Shown piece after piece: positions 5,214 to 7,503 of a stretch of 7,503 nt of DNA. The notes under the pieces were generated by a model that saw nothing but the letters and a program-made list of their open reading frames with translations, was not told where the DNA came from and did no database searches. The number at the start of each line of letters is the position of its first letter. The first letter of the stretch is position 1. This DNA is from Cytophagia bacterium (GTDB lineage: Bacteria > Bacteroidota > Bacteroidia > Cytophagales > Cyclobacteriaceae), in assembly GCA_013373005.1 (NCBI GenBank), contig JABXIP010000216.1, forward strand, positions 1 through 7,503, read 5' to 3'. A program made the position numbers and the translations under genes.

Positions 5214-5666
5214 ATGAAAAAGCCACACGCTATAAAAACATTGCTCGCATCTTTGATGGTTATTCTAGTCACATCATGCTCTCAAGATGAAATCCCTGAA
5301 AATGACTCTCTATTTGGCAAATGGCAGCTAGTAGAAATCTCTGATGGAGGCTCTCTTCAACCCTATAGAGCGATAGAAAATGGTTCGAGTATGACCTTCT
5401 ATACGGATTCTACACTTACCACAACATATCATCATTCCTTAGGATGTTCTATTGACCAAACTGAGGGTTCCTATGAAACGACCAAAGGTGAAAAAGGAGA
5501 AGAACTGACAGTACATTTGAGTTGCGAGGACAAGGAATTAACTGTTACCTATTATTATGGAATTAATTCGGAAGGTCACTTGGTTATTTCTCCAAAGGAG
5601 TCCTCTTGTGATGAAGGATGTTCTTGGAAATTCAAGAGGATAGAAACAACAAAGAAAAGTGACTAA
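5214..5666 (+). CDS. Lipocalin-like lipoprotein
   Basis: A 150-residue lipoprotein. MKKPHAIKTLLASLMVILVTSC is a type II signal peptide with lipobox VTSC, so Cys22 is the lipidated residue. SQDE directly after it resembles the acidic export signal that sends Bacteroidota lipoproteins to the cell surface. FGKWQLVEISDGG (34-46) is the opening strand typical of lipocalin-like domains, followed by alternating strand patterns (MTFYTDSTLTTTYH, LTVTYYYGI, HLVISP) and WKFKRI at the end, as expected for a small beta-barrel. Cys78, 104, 132 and 136 could form disulfides. Ligand and partner are unknown. I choose ATG 5214 over upstream in-frame ATGs at 5190 and 5205, because the longer N-termini (MCHNAMNR) would spoil the signal peptide. 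The foldback element downstream may end its transcript. Confidence 0.75.
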   Translation: MKKPHAIKTLLASLMVILVTSCSQDEIPENDSLFGKWQLVEISDGGSLQPYRAIENGSSMTFYTDSTLTTTYHHSLGCSIDQTEGSYETTKGEKGEELTVHLSCEDKELTVTYYYGINSEGHLVISPKESSCDEGCSWKFKRIETTKKSD

Positions 5667-5682
5667 AGAAGTCTTAGATAAA

Positions 5683-5813
5683 AGAGGCTGTCTCAAAAGC
5701 TAGCCGTCATTCCCGACTCCGATCGGGAATCTCCCCAAATTGGCACTTAAGACCGATAGAGATTCCCAGTCAAGCCGAGAATGACGAAAATAGTGGCTTT
5801 TGAGACAGCTTTT
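5683..5813. mobile_element. MITE-like foldback element
   Basis: GCTGTCTCAAAAGC (5687-5700) and GCTTTTGAGACAGC (5796-5809) are perfect 14-bp inverted repeats, extendable outwards to about 18 bp with two G/T mismatches. Inside, GTCATTC pairs with GAATGAC and GGGAATCTC (5724-5732) with GAGATTCCC, and CCCGA/TCGGG forms a smaller hairpin, so the whole 130 bp can fold on itself. It has no coding capacity. Size, terminal inverted repeats and lack of genes fit a non-autonomous miniature transposable element; no target-site duplication is clear and I cannot name the IS family. It may also terminate the lipoprotein transcript. Confidence 0.65.
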
Positions 5814-5826
5814 ACCCCCCTCGATA

Positions 5827-6047
5827 TCGCTTCTACGAAGCTGACTGGACCGAGGTAACTATGAGCTATGACATTTCGCCACGCTGTGGCTTAAGCATGG
5901 TATTCTCTTCCAAAAATCAAAAGTCACAGACAGGCTTCATCAAAGTCCAATATTGCAACACAAAAGAACAGCTAAACCTTGGCTCCAGAGGAGCCCAATG
6001 TCATAACAACTCAACTGCTCCAAAACCAAGCTCCAGCGGAGCGGCAT
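5827..6047 (+). repeat. Composite hairpin repeat, copy 1 (left of orphan gene)
   Basis: A 221-bp non-coding unit with four short perfect hairpins, each with a three-base loop: GCTTC-TAC-GAAGC (5829-5841), GCCAC-GCT-GTGGC (5878-5890), GGCTCC-AGA-GGAGCC (5981-5995) and GCTCC-AGC-GGAGC (6030-6042). It recurs in the same orientation at 6737-6955 with the same order and spacing. It fills most of the gap between the foldback element and the next gene. The open frame across it (5861-6076) arises from the repeat and is not a gene. Confidence 0.8.
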
Positions 6048-6072
6048 CCCTAAAGTCTTGTTATCTTAGAGT

Positions 6073-6684
6073 ATGATCAAACGCATACTAATAATCACAC
6101 TTCTAGTCGTCTCTTCATTTCAAGCATATAGCCAACTCATGAAGGAAGAGATTAGCAAAAGTCTCTCAGCTCAATTCAATAATGATGAAGTTGAAAGTAT
6201 ACTTCTATGTATGGACTTCTTTGAAAACGAACTCAGAACCTTTTTCAATCTAAACCAAGAGTCTGAAGAAGACCCAATAGGCATGTTTATTGAATACACA
6301 GAAGGAAACTACCCCGATTTTGAAATACCAATTGACTTTAGAGCCCAGCAAGACTTATATCAAAAACTAAACACTCATTTCTTCTATCAAACCTGGGGCT
6401 ATGGGTTATTAAAAAGAGGTGAAGATCAGACTACTTATATATCACTGAATTTAAAAACAGATGGCCCCTTACTAAAATATCTAAAGAAGAGCTCCAAAAA
6501 GATCAGTGTAATTAAAGACTATCTTAATACACTGAAGGCAGCAGGCGATATCAGTCCATCAATGGTCGGCAGCATGGCTTCTTTCATTCCCATGGGTTAT
6601 GAGAAAAATCTTGAATTAAGGATTCTTCTGACTTTACATTATCTGACCTTAAATGATAGGAACAAACGAAGAGACCGGATGTAG
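6073..6684 (+). CDS. Secreted protein of unknown function
   Basis: A 203-residue protein that I do not recognise. MIKRILIITLLVVSSFQAYS is a clear Sec signal peptide with probable cleavage after AYS-20; no lipobox, so a soluble periplasmic or secreted protein. The mature part has one cysteine (Cys46), an acidic N-terminal half (for example NQESEEDPIG, 61-70), a Tyr/Phe-rich middle (YPDFEIPIDF, 80-89; THFFYQTWGYG, 101-111), a Lys-rich segment (137-144) and a basic end (NDRNKRRDRM). The look is helical with no repeats or catalytic motif. It stands alone: the start codon is 25 bases after one copy of the 220-bp hairpin repeat and the stop is 52 bases before the second copy. No clear promoter is seen; any promoter would overlap the repeat. 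Confidence 0.75.
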   Translation: MIKRILIITLLVVSSFQAYSQLMKEEISKSLSAQFNNDEVESILLCMDFFENELRTFFNLNQESEEDPIGMFIEYTEGNYPDFEIPIDFRAQQDLYQKLNTHFFYQTWGYGLLKRGEDQTTYISLNLKTDGPLLKYLKKSSKKISVIKDYLNTLKAAGDISPSMVGSMASFIPMGYEKNLELRILLTLHYLTLNDRNKRRDRM

Positions 6685-6697
6685 AAATGAACCGGTC
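6673..6697 (+). terminator. Weak terminator-like hairpin over the stop codon of the secreted-protein gene
   Basis: GACCGG (6673-6678) pairs with CCGGTC (6692-6697), with the TAG stop in the loop. A T-run (6710-6715) lies 12 bases further on, too far for a standard intrinsic terminator, so this is tentative. Confidence 0.3.
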
Positions 6698-6736
6698 ATT
6701 TGAATCGCATTTTTTCTTACCGGTAGATCACTCATG

Positions 6737-6955
6737 TCGCTTCTACAAAGCTTTCATAGGCGCAAAAGATTAAGCCTATGACATTTCGCCACTCGGTGGC
6801 TTAAGCATTGCATTCTCCTCCAAAATAGAATTCGTGGACTTGCATTATTAAAGACTAGCGTCCCAACACAAAAGAACGCCTAAACCTTAGCTCCAGCGGA
6901 GCCTGATGTCATAACAAATCAACTGCACCAAAATTGAGCTCCAGCGGAGCGACAT
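6737..6955 (+). repeat. Composite hairpin repeat, copy 2 (right of orphan gene)
   Basis: This 219-bp unit is a diverged direct copy of 5827-6047. Matching blocks are TCGCTTCTACRAAGCT, TATGACATTTCGCCAC, GTGGCTTAAGCAT, AACACAAAAGAAC, CTAAACCTT and GATGTCATAACAA-type sequence (CAATGTCATAACAA in copy 1). Hairpins: GCCAC-TCG-GTGGC (6788-6800), GCTCC-AGC-GGAGC (6890-6902 and 6938-6950); the first hairpin has decayed (GCTT-CTACA-AAGC). It has an extra stem CATAGGC/GCCTATG (6755-6780) not kept in copy 1. Confidence 0.8.
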
Positions 6956-7125
6956 TTCTCACTGGCACTATCTTTAACCAATTCCTTCACAATTACTTAA
7001 TGTCATGAATTATGAACTAATCTGAACCAGTACTAGTTTTACAATCGAAATGACAAACCCGAGTCGCTATAAAATGGGGCAATAGAATAAAGAAGGACAA
7101 CATCTAGTCGTAAAAATCAGATGAA
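6956..7125. other. Intergenic stretch without recognisable features
   Basis: Between repeat copy 2 and the aminopeptidase terminator I see no gene, tRNA, clear promoter or hairpin. Confidence 0.5.
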
Positions 7126-7127
7126 TG

Positions 7128-7151
7128 AAAAAGCCGCTAGAAATAGGGCTT
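7128..7151 (-). terminator. Terminator of the M1 aminopeptidase gene
   Basis: On the minus strand AAGCC-CTA pairs with TAG-(C bulge)-GGCTT around a TTTC loop, followed by a T-run. The stem begins inside the TAA stop codon, so translation and the terminator touch. Confidence 0.75.
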
Positions 7152-7503
7152 ATTTTTTTGCCGTCTTCTCAAGTATCTCGCTCGCCCTTTTCGCCATATC
7201 TACCGACTGCTGAATTTTCATCTTCAACTGGGCATTATAATTCGGGTGATCTTTCAGGAATCCATCTACAATCTCAACCGCCTGCTGAGAGTTATGATCT
7301 CCCAAGGTCTGTCCCAACCAACGGGTAGGGAAGAATATATCACCCGTCTGCTGAATCTCCTGTAGCAGCTCCAAACTTGGAAGAATATACTTAATGGACT
7401 CCTCTCTTCTCAAAGGGTGATGCAGATTTACCAAACCACCCAATACCCAAGATTCGGTTTCTCTATTCTTCTCATCTTTCAACGATTCAAAGAAGGCATC
7501 TCT
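7150..7503 (-). CDS. M1-family metallopeptidase (aminopeptidase N-like), C-terminal end
   Basis: The frame is open to the window edge, so this is the last 117 residues of a larger protein whose catalytic HEXXH domain lies outside. The visible part is the helical C-terminal domain of a Bacteroidota M1 aminopeptidase subgroup. Characteristic stretches are DAFFESLKDEKNRETESWVL (2-21), LVNLHHPLRREESIKYILPS (24-43), LELLQEIQQTGDIFFPTRWL (44-63) and the FLKDHPNY segment near the end. M1 enzymes are zinc aminopeptidases that remove N-terminal residues from peptides; Bacteroidota members are often secreted, but the signal peptide is not in view. The apparent internal start at 7482 is a TTG codon for leucine in this continuous frame, not a real start. 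The TAA stop lies within the terminator stem. Confidence 0.85.
   Translation of the reverse strand, partial: RDAFFESLKDEKNRETESWVLGGLVNLHHPLRREESIKYILPSLELLQEIQQTGDIFFPTRWLGQTLGDHNSQQAVEIVDGFLKDHPNYNAQLKMKIQQSVDMAKRASEILEKTAKK

Noticed and set aside
5861..6076. 71-codon plus-strand open frame before the secreted-protein gene
   Set aside because: It lies within repeat copy 1, its serine/cysteine-rich product comes from the hairpins, and copy 2 does not keep the frame intact.
7125..7328. Plus-strand open frame opposite the aminopeptidase end
   Set aside because: Antisense shadow of the M1 coding frame, starting inside its terminator.

Overview
The window looks like chromosomal DNA from a Bacteroidota member, most likely of the Cytophagales type, though genus cannot be read from it. 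Reasons: a tRNA promoter of the TTTG-N19-TANNTTTG form used by Bacteroidota sigma factors, A-rich leaders with weak or absent Shine-Dalgarno sites, many short secreted proteins or lipoproteins, and a moderate G+C content. There are seven protein genes that I accept plus two that run off the edges, one tRNA, and an unusual amount of repetitive hairpin DNA.

Layout. 1-270: end of a YfiT/DinB-type metal-dependent protein, followed by a tandem palindrome. 385-1621: a VOC/glyoxalase-fold protein and a secreted FGE-sulfatase-domain protein, joined by a nested hairpin. 3405-1611 (minus): a tightly spaced pair, a DUF819 membrane protein followed by an unrecognised protein with a C-terminal membrane anchor; this pair ends in an 11-base convergent overlap with the FGE-like gene. 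3488-3808: three tandem structured units lying downstream of tRNA-Glu(UUC) (3929-3858, minus), each starting with a copy of the tRNA 3' end. 4036-5147: gap (glyceraldehyde-3-phosphate dehydrogenase) with a candidate promoter, a 5' leader hairpin and a strong terminator. 5214-5666: a lipocalin-like lipoprotein, then a roughly 130-bp foldback element with terminal inverted repeats. 5827-6955: an unrecognised secreted protein (6073-6684) enclosed by two direct copies of a roughly 220-bp hairpin-rich repeat. 7503-7150 (minus): the C-terminal end of an M1-family aminopeptidase with its terminator.

The genes do not form one pathway. The core housekeeping items are tRNA-Glu, gap and the aminopeptidase; the rest are accessory envelope or small-molecule proteins. 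The parts most worth attention are the repeats: the tRNA-Glu-associated units, whose stems are kept while their sequence changes, and the paired repeat around the orphan secreted protein. No CRISPR array, defence system, transposase or integrase gene is visible.
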